DNA from: Lachnospira sp. UBA4346
GTDB lineage: Bacteria; Bacillota; Clostridia; Lachnospirales; Lachnospiraceae
Direction of reading: 5' to 3'
Assembly (NCBI GenBank): GCA_002394205.1
Contig: DGTC01000009.1
Coordinates: forward strand, 1 to 19,932
Length of the DNA: 19,932 nucleotides
The notes below the pieces were generated by a model. That model was given only the letters and a program-made list of their open reading frames with translations, was not told where the DNA came from and did no database searches. Positions 1 through 7,153 of the stretch are shown one piece after another; positions within the stretch are counted from its first letter, which is position 1, and each line of letters opens with the position of its first letter. Made by a program: the position numbers and the translations under genes.

Positions 1-252
1 AAGGAAGGAAACCGTGAAAGAATTCAGGTTTTCGAAGGAACAGTATTAAAGAAGCAGGGTACAGGTGTACGTGCTACATTTACAGTTAGAAAACTTTCTA
101 ACGGTGTAGGTGTAGAAAAGACTTGGCCATTACACTCACCAATCGTTGAAGATATCACAGTTGTAAGACGTGGTAAGGTAAGACGTGCGAAGTTGAACTA
201 CTTACGTCAGAGAGTTGGTAAGGCTGCTAAGGTTAAGGAATTAGTTAGATAA
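1..252 (+). CDS. rplS: 50S ribosomal protein L19, C-terminal part (5'-truncated by window)
   Basis: The window opens inside a reading frame that ends at TAA 250-252 and encodes the last 83 residues of ribosomal protein L19. Recognisable family blocks are ERIQVFEGTVLKKQGTG, TFTVRKLSNGVGVEKTWP, LHSPIVEDITVVRRGKVRRA and the closing KLNYLRQRVGKAAKVKE. L19 is a large-subunit protein that lies at the 30S/50S interface. About 30 N-terminal residues lie outside the window. A strong intrinsic terminator follows 21 nt after the stop, so rplS probably ends its own transcript (usually rpsP-rimM-trmD-rplS). Downstream rbgA and rnhB continue the gene order known from Bacillus. Confidence 0.97.
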   Translation, partial: KEGNRERIQVFEGTVLKKQGTGVRATFTVRKLSNGVGVEKTWPLHSPIVEDITVVRRGKVRRAKLNYLRQRVGKAAKVKELVR

Positions 253-273
253 TAACAAGATTCTTGATTCATG

Positions 274-314
274 GAGGATAGATGCAATGCATTTTGCGTC
301 TATCCTCTTTTTTT
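274..314 (+). terminator. Intrinsic terminator of rplS operon
   Basis: A 14-bp stem, GAGGATAGATGCAA (274-287) against TTGCGTCTATCCTC (294-307), has a single U.G wobble and a 6-nt loop. It is followed immediately by seven T (308-314). This is a textbook Rho-independent terminator. Confidence 0.95.
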
Positions 315-336
315 ATTACATACGGTGTGCTATAAT

Positions 337-471
337 GTGAACGTGCAAAAAAATAGCAGCGAAGCTGCGGCTTTTCGAGGCTTGAAAACGAAGTCAACGT
401 AAGCAGTGGCTTTACGAACTTGCCAAAGAGAAAGCAGCGCGAAGCGATATTTGTTTTTTCTGCACGTTCAC
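337..471. repeat. Palindromic, multi-hairpin intergenic element (MITE-like or structured RNA)
   Basis: The ends form a perfect 11-bp inverted repeat, GTGAACGTGCA (337-347) and TGCACGTTCAC (461-471). This is extended inward by six A (348-353) against six T (454-459), with one bulged C. The interior is visibly richer in G+C than its surroundings and folds into four local hairpins: GCAGC-gaa-GCTGC (356-368); GGCTT..CG against CGAAGTC (369-377/389-395); CGTAAGC-agtg-GCTTTACG with one bulge (398-416); and CGC-gaa-GCG (438-446). The overall shape is a closed multi-branch structure between the rplS terminator and lepB. No transposase or convincing ORF lies inside. It could be a dispersed palindromic repeat (MITE/REP-like) or a non-coding RNA; the sequence alone does not decide. 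Confidence 0.7.
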
Positions 472-522
472 CGAGAAAAGTTTTATAATATTTCTTAATA
501 CAAACAAGAGATGGAGATTAAG

Positions 523-1083
523 ATGAGTTTATTCCAAAAGAGATACGAAGAAAATACGGCATTATTACATATATGTAAGTGGGTTGCTGATATATGTATT
601 ATGATTGTATTTGCATATGCAGCGATTTTATTTACCTGTGAGCGAACAACCTTGAATGGTAATTCCATGGATACATCAATAGATAGCGGTGATACTGTAT
701 TGATTAACCGTATGGCATACACAATTATGAAGCCTTCCCGTTTCTCAGTGATTGCTTTTGAGCTTCCGAATGTAAAAAGCTCTAAGGTATATGTAAAACG
801 TGTAATCGGACTTCCGGGTGAAACAGTTCAAATACAGAACGGTAAAGTATATATCAATGGTTCTCCGTTGCCAAATGACATTTCAGATGAAATAATTTTA
901 ACAGCTGGAACGGTTGCTTCACCGGTAACACTTGCAGAGGATGAGTACTTTGTGTTAGGGGATCGTCGTAATAATAGTGAAGATAGTCGATTTGCAAGTA
1001 TTGGAATGGTAAAAAGAGAAGATATCGTCGGTTCTGTATGGCTGGTATCAGCACCATTTGACCATATCGGTTTTGTAAAATAA
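523..1083 (+). CDS. lepB: Signal peptidase I
   Basis: Type I signal peptidase of 186 aa, the membrane-anchored Ser/Lys protease that removes signal peptides from exported proteins. One N-terminal transmembrane segment (about residues 19-38) is followed by box B with the catalytic serine (GNSMDTS, Ser48), box D with the catalytic lysine (KVYVKRVIGLPGE, Lys92) and box E (GDRRNNSEDSR). Box B lacks the usual proline of SMxPT, and box E has R where GDNR is normal. I chose ATG 523 over the in-frame ATG 511 because GGAG at 513-516 sits 6 nt before 523, whereas 511 has no good Shine-Dalgarno. The gene lies between rplS and rbgA, a common clostridial arrangement. It is a monocistronic candidate, with possible hairpins after the stop. 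Confidence 0.94.
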   Translation: MSLFQKRYEENTALLHICKWVADICIMIVFAYAAILFTCERTTLNGNSMDTSIDSGDTVLINRMAYTIMKPSRFSVIAFELPNVKSSKVYVKRVIGLPGETVQIQNGKVYINGSPLPNDISDEIILTAGTVASPVTLAEDEYFVLGDRRNNSEDSRFASIGMVKREDIVGSVWLVSAPFDHIGFVK

Positions 1084-1107
1084 TGATTGTACTGTGAAGA
1101 AATCATA

Positions 1108-1167
1108 AAATAAAACATTGAATAAAACAAAAAGTATCTGCAGATGTTTTATTTCGTTTTATTCAGT
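1108..1167. repeat. Two overlapping, alternative AT-rich hairpins after lepB
   Basis: AAATAAAACAT (1108-1118) pairs perfectly with ATGTTTTATTT (1144-1154). ATTGAATAAAAC (1117-1128) pairs with GTTTTATTCAGT (1156-1167), with one wobble. The two left arms share bases 1117-1118, so the helices compete or form a pseudoknot-like arrangement. The apical part contains the palindrome ATCTGCAGAT. The helices are A/T-rich and no clean T-run follows, so this is at best a weak terminator of lepB or a leader of rbgA. Confidence 0.45.
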
Positions 1168-1227
1168 ATAGAAAGCGAAATGACATTTGCATTTTAGTAA
1201 ATAGATTAAAGATGAGAGGAAAAATAT

Positions 1228-2079
1228 ATGAATTATCAATGGTATCCAGGTCATATGACGAAAGCTAGAAGAATGATGGAGGAGAATATCAAATTAATTG
1301 ATTTGGTAATTGAAGTGGTTGATGCCAGAATTCCAATGAGCAGTCGTAATCCGGATATTGATGCATTAGCAAAAAATAAAGCAAGAATGATTCTTTTGAA
1401 CAAGTCCGATTTGTCAGATGAGCGTTTGAATCAGGCGTGGATGGCATATTTTCAGAGTAAAGGCTTTTATGTATTAAAAATTAATGCCAAGACCGGAATG
1501 GGTGTAAAACAAGTAAATGGTCTGGTTGCAGAAGCCTGCAAAGAAAAAATTGAGCGTGATAAACGAAAAGGAATTAAGAATCGTCCGGTTCGGGCAATGG
1601 TTGTTGGAATTCCGAATGTCGGGAAATCAACATTTATCAATGCATATGCAGGAAAAGCCTGTGCAAAGACAGGAAATAAGCCGGGTGTTACAAAAGGGAA
1701 ACAGTGGATTCGCCTTAATAAAAATATTGAGTTGTTAGACACGCCAGGTATTCTTTGGCCGAAATTTGAGGATAAATCTGTCGGAGAACGTCTTGCAATG
1801 ATTGGTTCTATGAATGATGAAGTTATTAATCTCGAAGAACTTGCATTGAGTATTCTTCGTTTTTCAGTATCAGAATATCCGGGTTCTATTGCAGAGCGTT
1901 ATGGAATTGAAGAGTCCGAAGATGCATTGGCTGTTATGGAAGCGATTGCAGGCAAGAGAGGCTGTTTAAAAAAGGGCGGTATTGTTGATTATGAAAAGGT
2001 CGCTGGTATTATTTTAGATGATTTTAGAAGCGGAAGATATGGCAAAATGACATTAGAGAAGGTAACACAGGATGAGTAA
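1228..2079 (+). CDS. ylqF: Ribosome biogenesis GTPase YlqF/RbgA
   Basis: Circularly permuted GTPase of 283 aa that acts late in 50S subunit assembly (B. subtilis RbgA). Motifs appear in the permuted order typical of the family: N-terminal WYPGHMTKA, G4 NKSD (residues 58-61), G5-like NAKTG (86-90), then the P-loop GIPNVGKS (127-134), the G2 threonine in KPGVTKG (about 155) and G3 DTPG (171-174). The length is the usual one. A purine-rich AGAGG precedes ATG 1228. The stop codon overlaps the rnhB start by 8 nt (2072-2079), implying translational coupling. The rplS-rbgA-rnhB order matches Bacillus, which supports the assignment. Confidence 0.97.
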   Translation: MNYQWYPGHMTKARRMMEENIKLIDLVIEVVDARIPMSSRNPDIDALAKNKARMILLNKSDLSDERLNQAWMAYFQSKGFYVLKINAKTGMGVKQVNGLVAEACKEKIERDKRKGIKNRPVRAMVVGIPNVGKSTFINAYAGKACAKTGNKPGVTKGKQWIRLNKNIELLDTPGILWPKFEDKSVGERLAMIGSMNDEVINLEELALSILRFSVSEYPGSIAERYGIEESEDALAVMEAIAGKRGCLKKGGIVDYEKVAGIILDDFRSGRYGKMTLEKVTQDE

Positions 2080-2752
2080 TGAATTAACAAAGAAGCAGTT
2101 AGCAGAAATAAAGCGGGCAGAAAAGTTAGCAGAAGAAAAGGAACGAGTAGAAGCATTATGTGCTTATGAAAAAGAATATGCAATGTATGCTTCTATTTGT
2201 GGAATTGATGAAGCTGGTCGTGGTCCACTTGCAGGTCCAGTTGTTGCAGGAGCTGTTATATTACCAAAGGATTGCAGAATTCTGTATATTAATGATTCAA
2301 AGAAATTAAGTGAAAAGAGAAGAGAAGAATTATTTGTACAGATTCAAGAGGAAGCGATTGCTTGTGCAGTTGGAATCGTATCCCCTGAACGGATTGATGA
2401 GATTAATATATTACAGGCAACTTATGAAGCAATGCGTCAGGCAATTGGCAAATTGTCGGTTCAGCCAAATTTGTTGTTGAACGATGCAGTAACCATTCCA
2501 GAGATAAATATCAAACAAATTCCAATCGTAAAAGGAGATGCGAAAAGTATTTCTATCGGAGCGGCAAGCATCTTAGCAAAGGTTACAAGGGATCATATGA
2601 TGTATGAATATGATAAGCAGTATCCGGAATACGGGTTTGCACAACATAAAGGTTATGGAACGAAGGCACATAATGAAGCTATCTTAACGTATGGTCCATG
2701 CCCGATTCATCGTATGACATTTTTAAAGAAGCTATTAGGACAAGGTAAATAG
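2072..2752 (+). CDS. rnhB: Ribonuclease HII
   Basis: RNase HII of 226 aa, which cuts the RNA strand of RNA/DNA hybrids and single ribonucleotides embedded in DNA. The DEDD active site is complete: GIDEAGRGPLAGPVVAGAV carries Asp46 and Glu47, LLNDAV carries Asp138, and AKVTRD carries Asp174. NDSKKLSEKRRE and the late HKGYGTKAH block are also family hallmarks. An N-terminal extension of about 40 residues, charged and probably helical, precedes the catalytic core, as in Bacillus RnhB. The start at 2072 overlaps the end of rbgA by 8 nt, so translation is probably coupled. A FliK-like gene follows after 19 nt with its own Shine-Dalgarno. Confidence 0.97.
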   Translation: MSNELTKKQLAEIKRAEKLAEEKERVEALCAYEKEYAMYASICGIDEAGRGPLAGPVVAGAVILPKDCRILYINDSKKLSEKRREELFVQIQEEAIACAVGIVSPERIDEINILQATYEAMRQAIGKLSVQPNLLLNDAVTIPEINIKQIPIVKGDAKSISIGAASILAKVTRDHMMYEYDKQYPEYGFAQHKGYGTKAHNEAILTYGPCPIHRMTFLKKLLGQGK

Positions 2753-2771
2753 ATATATTTACGGAGGGGTT

Positions 2772-4379
2772 ATGGCATTTCAGATTTCAAACCTTTTTTC
2801 AAATAATCAGGCAGTAAATAATCAGGTAACACAAGGACAACAGACGGTATCTTCCAGTGACGGAACAGTACGACAGGTTGCACAAAACAGTCGTGCCGTT
2901 ATCGAACAATTAAAGACGATGCTGGCCGGTGATATTTTGTCAGGGACAGTTGCGGACATTTCTGAGGATACGGTTCAGTTGCAGTTAGGCAATGGACAGA
3001 TGCTTAATGCACGATTAACAGATTCTGCACTTGTATCATTGGGTCAGAGTCTTACATTCCTTGTAGAAAGTAATTCCGATCAAATGATTACATTAAAGCC
3101 ATTACAACAAGATGGTCAGCAGGCTTTGATGATTCAGAATGCACTGGATGCAGCAAATTTTCCATTGTCTGAGGAAAATATTGGAATGGTAAAAGAGCTA
3201 TTAAGTCAGAATATGCCCATTGATGCGCAGTCACTGGGTGAAATGGTTCAAAATATGGCAAGATTTCCAGAGGTCGATATTCAGACACTTGCTCAGTTAC
3301 AGAAGCTAGAGATTCCGGTAACGCAGGAAAATATTACGCAATTTCAGGCATATCAGAGCTATACGAACAGCATATCTGGAGAGCTGCAAAATCTTCCGTC
3401 AGATTTACAGACAACAACGATGAATTTATTGCAAAATGGACAGACTATGGAAAGCGTTGAACTGTTACAAAATACAGTAAATGCGCTATATTCAGATATT
3501 CCGGATGATACAGGGGCACAATCTATGCTTCATAGTGATGCACTATCGACGTATATGGATGCCGCCCAGCAGGAAGCATTGGCAAATCAGATTACAGAAA
3601 CCTTTGGAGAAAGCGGTCAGCAGCTTGCAGGTGCTGTTGAAAATGGAACGGTCACAACGCAGGAATTATTGCAGCAATTAACAGATTTGTTAAAAAATCA
3701 ACAATCAAATGGTGCATCTTCTGATAACCAAATGCTATCGAATCTTTTACAGGGAAAAGAACTCTCAAATGTATTTCAACAAATGGTTGCAGAAACGATG
3801 ATGCTTACCCCACAGTCGGTTGGAGAAGAAGGGAATATTCAAAAGTTCTATAAAAGATTGCGTGGAGCGGTGGAGCAGGTTTCAAATCAGGCAGAAAAAG
3901 CATCTGAGGATTCTCCACTTGCAAAAAATATGAATGAGGTCAAGAGCAATATTGATTTTATGAATGATTTGAATCGAAATATGACATATATGCAGATGCC
4001 TATTAAATTTTCAGAATCGGCTGGAAACGGGGATTTATACGTATTTACAAATAAGAAAGCATTGCAAAGCGGCACAGATAAGATTAGTGCATTGCTGCAT
4101 TTGGACATGGAGCATTTAGGTCCAATGGATATTTATGTTCAGTTGTTCGGAAAGAATGTATCGACAAACTTCTGTCTGGAAAGTGAAGAGATGCTAGATT
4201 TTGTATATGCGAATATCGACAAACTAGATGCGCGTTTAGCTGCACTTGGTTATACGACTTCATTTGAAATGAAATTGACAGAAAAACAGCAGAATCAAAA
4301 AGATTTTGTAGAGGATTTCATTAATCATGAAAATCCACCTGCAAAAATCACACAGTTTGTATTTGATGCGAAGGCATAA
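2772..4379 (+). CDS. FliK-C-domain-like protein (YlqG counterpart), function unknown
   Basis: A 535-aa cytoplasmic-looking protein with no signal peptide or membrane segment, preceded by GGAGG at good spacing. Residues 1-35 are Q/N/S-rich. Residues about 45-115 (IEQLKTMLAGDILSGTVADI onward) look like a small beta-rich domain. The long middle is Q-rich, helical and of low conservation. The C-terminal part (about 419-505) starts GDLYVFTNKKAL, continues through MDIYVQLFGKNVSTNF, and ends with ANIDKLDARLAALGYTTSFEM. It resembles the C-terminal domain of the flagellar hook-length control protein FliK (Flg_hook family). Position after rnhB and before an FlhB-like gene matches ylqG of B. subtilis, also of unknown function. 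The family link is my pattern recognition of a weakly conserved domain. No other flagellar genes are in view. Confidence 0.75.
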   Translation: MAFQISNLFSNNQAVNNQVTQGQQTVSSSDGTVRQVAQNSRAVIEQLKTMLAGDILSGTVADISEDTVQLQLGNGQMLNARLTDSALVSLGQSLTFLVESNSDQMITLKPLQQDGQQALMIQNALDAANFPLSEENIGMVKELLSQNMPIDAQSLGEMVQNMARFPEVDIQTLAQLQKLEIPVTQENITQFQAYQSYTNSISGELQNLPSDLQTTTMNLLQNGQTMESVELLQNTVNALYSDIPDDTGAQSMLHSDALSTYMDAAQQEALANQITETFGESGQQLAGAVENGTVTTQELLQQLTDLLKNQQSNGASSDNQMLSNLLQGKELSNVFQQMVAETMMLTPQSVGEEGNIQKFYKRLRGAVEQVSNQAEKASEDSPLAKNMNEVKSNIDFMNDLNRNMTYMQMPIKFSESAGNGDLYVFTNKKALQSGTDKISALLHLDMEHLGPMDIYVQLFGKNVSTNFCLESEEMLDFVYANIDKLDARLAALGYTTSFEMKLTEKQQNQKDFVEDFINHENPPAKITQFVFDAKA

Positions 4380-4398
4380 TCTTTAAGATGGTAAATAT

Positions 4399-4692
4399 AT
4401 GGAAAATAAAAAAGATGCAAAAAAAGAACAAAGTAAAATATCGGTAGCACTTCAATATACACCGGGTGAAGAAGCACCTAAGATTATTGCTTCGGGAAGA
4501 GGCATAATTGCTGAAAAAATCATTGAAAAAGCAAAAGAATCAGATGTTCCGTTATATGAAGACAGTAAACTTGCCAAAACGTTATCAAAGTTAGAAATTG
4601 GGGATATGATTCCACCGGAACTTTATAATGTAGTTGCAGAAATTTTGGTATTTGTAGATGATTGTGATCGAATAAAAGGAAAACTGCACTAA
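4399..4692 (+). CDS. Small FlhB C-terminal-domain-like protein (YlqH/FhlB type)
   Basis: A 97-aa protein that aligns by eye with the cytoplasmic tail of the flagellar export gate protein FlhB (the YscU/EscU family). SVALQYTPGEEAPKIIASGRG corresponds to the strand after the cleavage site. DVPLYEDSKLAKTLSKLEIGDMIPPELYNVVAEILVFV corresponds to the conserved end of FlhB. There are no membrane helices. The autoproteolysis motif NPTH is absent: the equivalent stretch is about EQSK just before ISVALQY, so the protein mimics only the cleaved C-terminal fragment. The charged start MENKKDAKKEQ replaces the FlhB linker. It lies 19 nt after the FliK-like gene and its Shine-Dalgarno is weak (AAGATGG), so translation may be coupled. 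B. subtilis ylqH sits in the same place. Confidence 0.85.
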   Translation: MENKKDAKKEQSKISVALQYTPGEEAPKIIASGRGIIAEKIIEKAKESDVPLYEDSKLAKTLSKLEIGDMIPPELYNVVAEILVFVDDCDRIKGKLH

Positions 4693-4766
4693 AACTTGCT
4701 TAAGTGAAATGATATAAATGTATTTTATTTTAAAAACTTATAAGAAAATTACATCAAAGGAAATAT

Positions 4767-5111
4767 ATGGTTAATAGACGAAAGCTGGGAACAGAATGGG
4801 AAGAGAGAGCAGTTACATATTTAAAAGAACAACAGTATGAAATTCTAAAACAGAATTATCGTTGTCGCTATGGTGAAATTGATATTATTGCACGCAAAAT
4901 GCAAATAATTGTATTTGTGGAAGTAAAATATCGGAATTCGGATACCTATGGAACTGCAATTGAAGCTGTTACCGTATCTAAACAAAATACAATAAGAAAG
5001 GTTGCCCAACATTATTTAACGACACAATTACACTCCCTTGAGAAGCCGTGTCGTTTTGATGTTATTGCAATTGATCAGGGAAAGATTTCACATATTCAAA
5101 ATGCATTTTAA
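4767..5111 (+). CDS. yraN: YraN family (UPF0102) endonuclease-like protein
   Basis: A 114-aa protein of the UPF0102/YraN family, with a PD-(D/E)XK nuclease-like fold and no firmly established cellular role. Characteristic blocks are LGTEWEERAVTYLKEQQYEIL near the start, NYRCRYGEIDIIA (residues about 29-41), VFVEVKYR (about 49-56) and AVTVSKQNTIRKVAQHYL. The GEIDII / FVEVK pair supplies the E, D and ExK residues expected of the nuclease fold. AAAGG (4757-4760) precedes ATG 4767. It is the last gene of the rbgA-rnhB-ylqG/ylqH-like cluster, a frequent position for yraN in clostridia. Confidence 0.94.
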   Translation: MVNRRKLGTEWEERAVTYLKEQQYEILKQNYRCRYGEIDIIARKMQIIVFVEVKYRNSDTYGTAIEAVTVSKQNTIRKVAQHYLTTQLHSLEKPCRFDVIAIDQGKISHIQNAF

Positions 5112-5377
5112 TATAGTGCCTGTATTTATTAATGACAACAGACAAATAGAAATATATTACTTTATTTGGTAAGATTTGTATAATGTATCTAAAAAAGACA
5201 CAAATATACGTTATAATAAGAAAAGATTATCATAAAGTTCATAAAATTAGTAAGACAAAAAAGTCCTATAACTGAAAATAAACTGCTTTCATTATATTGA
5301 AATCAAAATGAATGCGATAATTGTAAGAATGACACATACAGATAACAGAAATTAAGAAAAGGATTGTATTAATAAAA

Positions 5378-6265
5378 ATGAAATATATAAATAACATGCA
5401 GTTTTATCAAAATATTGAACAAATAAAAAGACCACATTTCACGGATACCGTTCATCTGACAGAAACATGTAAAACACCTTTATTACAGTTTACACCGTAT
5501 GAACAGATGAAATTTATCGGACATGGCTTTTCAACGAAATTAGGTGGTGTTAGTTCCGGGATTTATGAATCAATGAATTTATCTTTTACATTAGAGGACA
5601 ATCCAGAAAATGTATCAAAAAATTTTGAAATTATTGCAAAGGCTTTGGGTATGACACCCGAGCAAATGGTGTATTCAAAACAGACACACACAACAAATGT
5701 TATGAAAGTAGATGCCTCTCATGCCGGTATGGGTGTTGTGCGAGAGCGAAATTTTGATAATATTGATGGGCTTATTACGAATGAATCAGGCATTTGTCTT
5801 GTGACATCTTATGCAGATTGTGTTCCATTATTTTTTGTAAATCCAAAGGAAAAATGTATAGGAACTTCTCATTCCGGCTGGCGTGGAACAGTCGGGAATA
5901 TTGCTGAAAATACAATTAAACTGATGCATAAAGAATATCATAGTAATCCTAAGGATTTGATTGTATTTATTGGACCGAGTATCTGTGCAAATTGTTATGA
6001 GGTAAGCGAAGATGTAGCAACACAGTTTTTCCACGCTTTTTCAGAAGATGAGGCACAAAATATTGTATTACCCGGAAAAGCAGAAGGAAAGTTTCAGTTG
6101 AATCTTCAGATGGCAAATTATTATCATATGATTCATGCAGGTGTTTTACCGGAGCATATTTACATTTCTGATGTGTGTACGTGTTGTAATTCGGATATTT
6201 TGTTTTCTCATCGTGCAACACACGGAAAACGTGGAACATTGTGTGGATTTTTATATTTAAAATAA
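5378..6265 (+). CDS. pgeF: Peptidoglycan editing factor PgeF / YfiH (laccase-domain) protein
   Basis: A 295-aa member of the YfiH/YlmD 'multicopper polyphenol oxidase' domain family. Members act on purine nucleosides in vitro and, in E. coli, keep wrong residues out of peptidoglycan. Diagnostic motifs are GHGFSTKLGGVSSG (48-61), KQTHT with His104, TSYADCVPLFF with Cys148, and GTSHSGWRGTVGNI with His165. Later blocks are IGPSICANCYEVSEDV and SHRATHGKRGTLCGF. His104, Cys148 and His165 form the Zn/metal site. The N-terminus is longer than in B. subtilis YlmD, with about 47 residues before the core. The nearest Shine-Dalgarno (AAGG 5359-5362) lies 15 nt upstream of ATG 5378, so the exact start is less sure than the identity. 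Confidence 0.94.
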   Translation: MKYINNMQFYQNIEQIKRPHFTDTVHLTETCKTPLLQFTPYEQMKFIGHGFSTKLGGVSSGIYESMNLSFTLEDNPENVSKNFEIIAKALGMTPEQMVYSKQTHTTNVMKVDASHAGMGVVRERNFDNIDGLITNESGICLVTSYADCVPLFFVNPKEKCIGTSHSGWRGTVGNIAENTIKLMHKEYHSNPKDLIVFIGPSICANCYEVSEDVATQFFHAFSEDEAQNIVLPGKAEGKFQLNLQMANYYHMIHAGVLPEHIYISDVCTCCNSDILFSHRATHGKRGTLCGFLYLK

Positions 6266-6412
6266 TTTTTGTAATTCTACTATATATTATATAAATAATT
6301 ATTTTATCCAATGAAAAATGCACTGGCAATTTTAATTTTGAAAATTTTAAATAAAAGTAAGTAATAAATAACTTCAATTTATGATAAGACCTACAATGAG
6401 GAGGTTAATGCG

Positions 6413-7153
6413 ATGAATGAACATGAATTAGTAGAGATGAATATAAGTGCCAATCAGACAATTGTTGCTATGAAAAATGATCTGAGAGATATTAAAGAGG
6501 TTTCAGATAATCAGTTTATAGCGGCAATGGAAACAGATCCGGCATTTCAGGAATTAATGATGATGTATCGTTGTGCGATTCGGGAAGTTCAGACGAAAAT
6601 GGAAGTTCTTAATGATGAATTTCAGACAAAACGCCAACGCAATCCAATTGACAGTATTCGTACCAGAATCAAAAGTCCCGCAAGTATTTATGAAAAATTG
6701 CAGCGTAGAGGATTTGAAAAATCACTCCAATCTATTATGAGTAACTTAAATGATGTTGCAGGCGTTCGCGTGGTATGTCCATTTATCAATGATATTTACG
6801 AAGTTGCACATATGCTGACATCACAGGATGATATTGAAATTATGGAAGTAAAAGATTACATTAAAAATCCAAAGCCAAACGGATATCGCAGTTTACATTA
6901 TGTAATTATTGTTCCAATTTATTTATCATCCGGAAAGGAATATATGAAAGTTGAAGTTCAGATTCGTACCATTGCAATGAACTTTTGGGCAAGTCTGGAA
7001 CATCAGATGCACTATAAACAATTTGATAATAATGAAATTCCGGATGTAGTGCAGGAACTGACACAATGTGCAGAAAATATCTATGGTACAGATACACGTA
7101 TGCAGGAAATTAGAGATAATATTCTTCCGTTGATTCATAAAAAAGATAAGTAG
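6413..7153 (+). CDS. relQ: Small alarmone synthetase, RelQ-type GTP pyrophosphokinase
   Basis: A 246-aa monofunctional (p)ppGpp synthetase. It transfers pyrophosphate from ATP to GTP/GDP. There is no HD hydrolase domain before it and no TGS/ACT after it. The synthetase motifs are RIKSPASIYEKLQRRG (85-100), DVAGVRVV with catalytic Asp114, NGYRSLHY (156-163) and EVQIRTIAMNFWASLEH (181-197). The last block is very close to RelQ/YjbM of B. subtilis, although about 40 residues are added at the N-terminus. GAGGAGG (6398-6404) lies 8 nt before ATG 6413. A closer ATG at 6408 opens only a two-codon frame (ATG CGA TGA) whose stop overlaps the real start. The gene appears to be transcribed alone. Confidence 0.92.
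   Translation: MNEHELVEMNISANQTIVAMKNDLRDIKEVSDNQFIAAMETDPAFQELMMMYRCAIREVQTKMEVLNDEFQTKRQRNPIDSIRTRIKSPASIYEKLQRRGFEKSLQSIMSNLNDVAGVRVVCPFINDIYEVAHMLTSQDDIEIMEVKDYIKNPKPNGYRSLHYVIIVPIYLSSGKEYMKVEVQIRTIAMNFWASLEHQMHYKQFDNNEIPDVVQELTQCAENIYGTDTRMQEIRDNILPLIHKKDK

Noticed and set aside
331..336. TATAAT just before the palindromic element as a promoter for it
   Set aside because: No -35 hexamer is present at suitable distance; the preceding bases are the rplS terminator T-run.
511..522. Upstream in-frame ATG 511 as lepB start
   Set aside because: GGAG at 513-516 lies downstream of it and is correctly spaced for ATG 523; nothing comparable precedes 511.
5112..5377. TATAAT boxes at 5179-5184 and 5212-5217 as the pgeF promoter
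   Set aside because: Neither has an acceptable -35 at 16-18 nt, so I did not list a promoter, although pgeF transcription probably starts in this region.
5967..6377. Minus-strand 136-codon open frame
   Set aside because: It lies antisense to the clearly coding pgeF C-terminus and beyond, has no recognisable domain, and its composition is that of a shadow frame.
6266..6412. AATTTT/AAAATT palindromes before the alarmone synthetase gene
   Set aside because: Low-complexity AT sequence readily forms such repeats; there is no clear stem with a T-run and no clear promoter.
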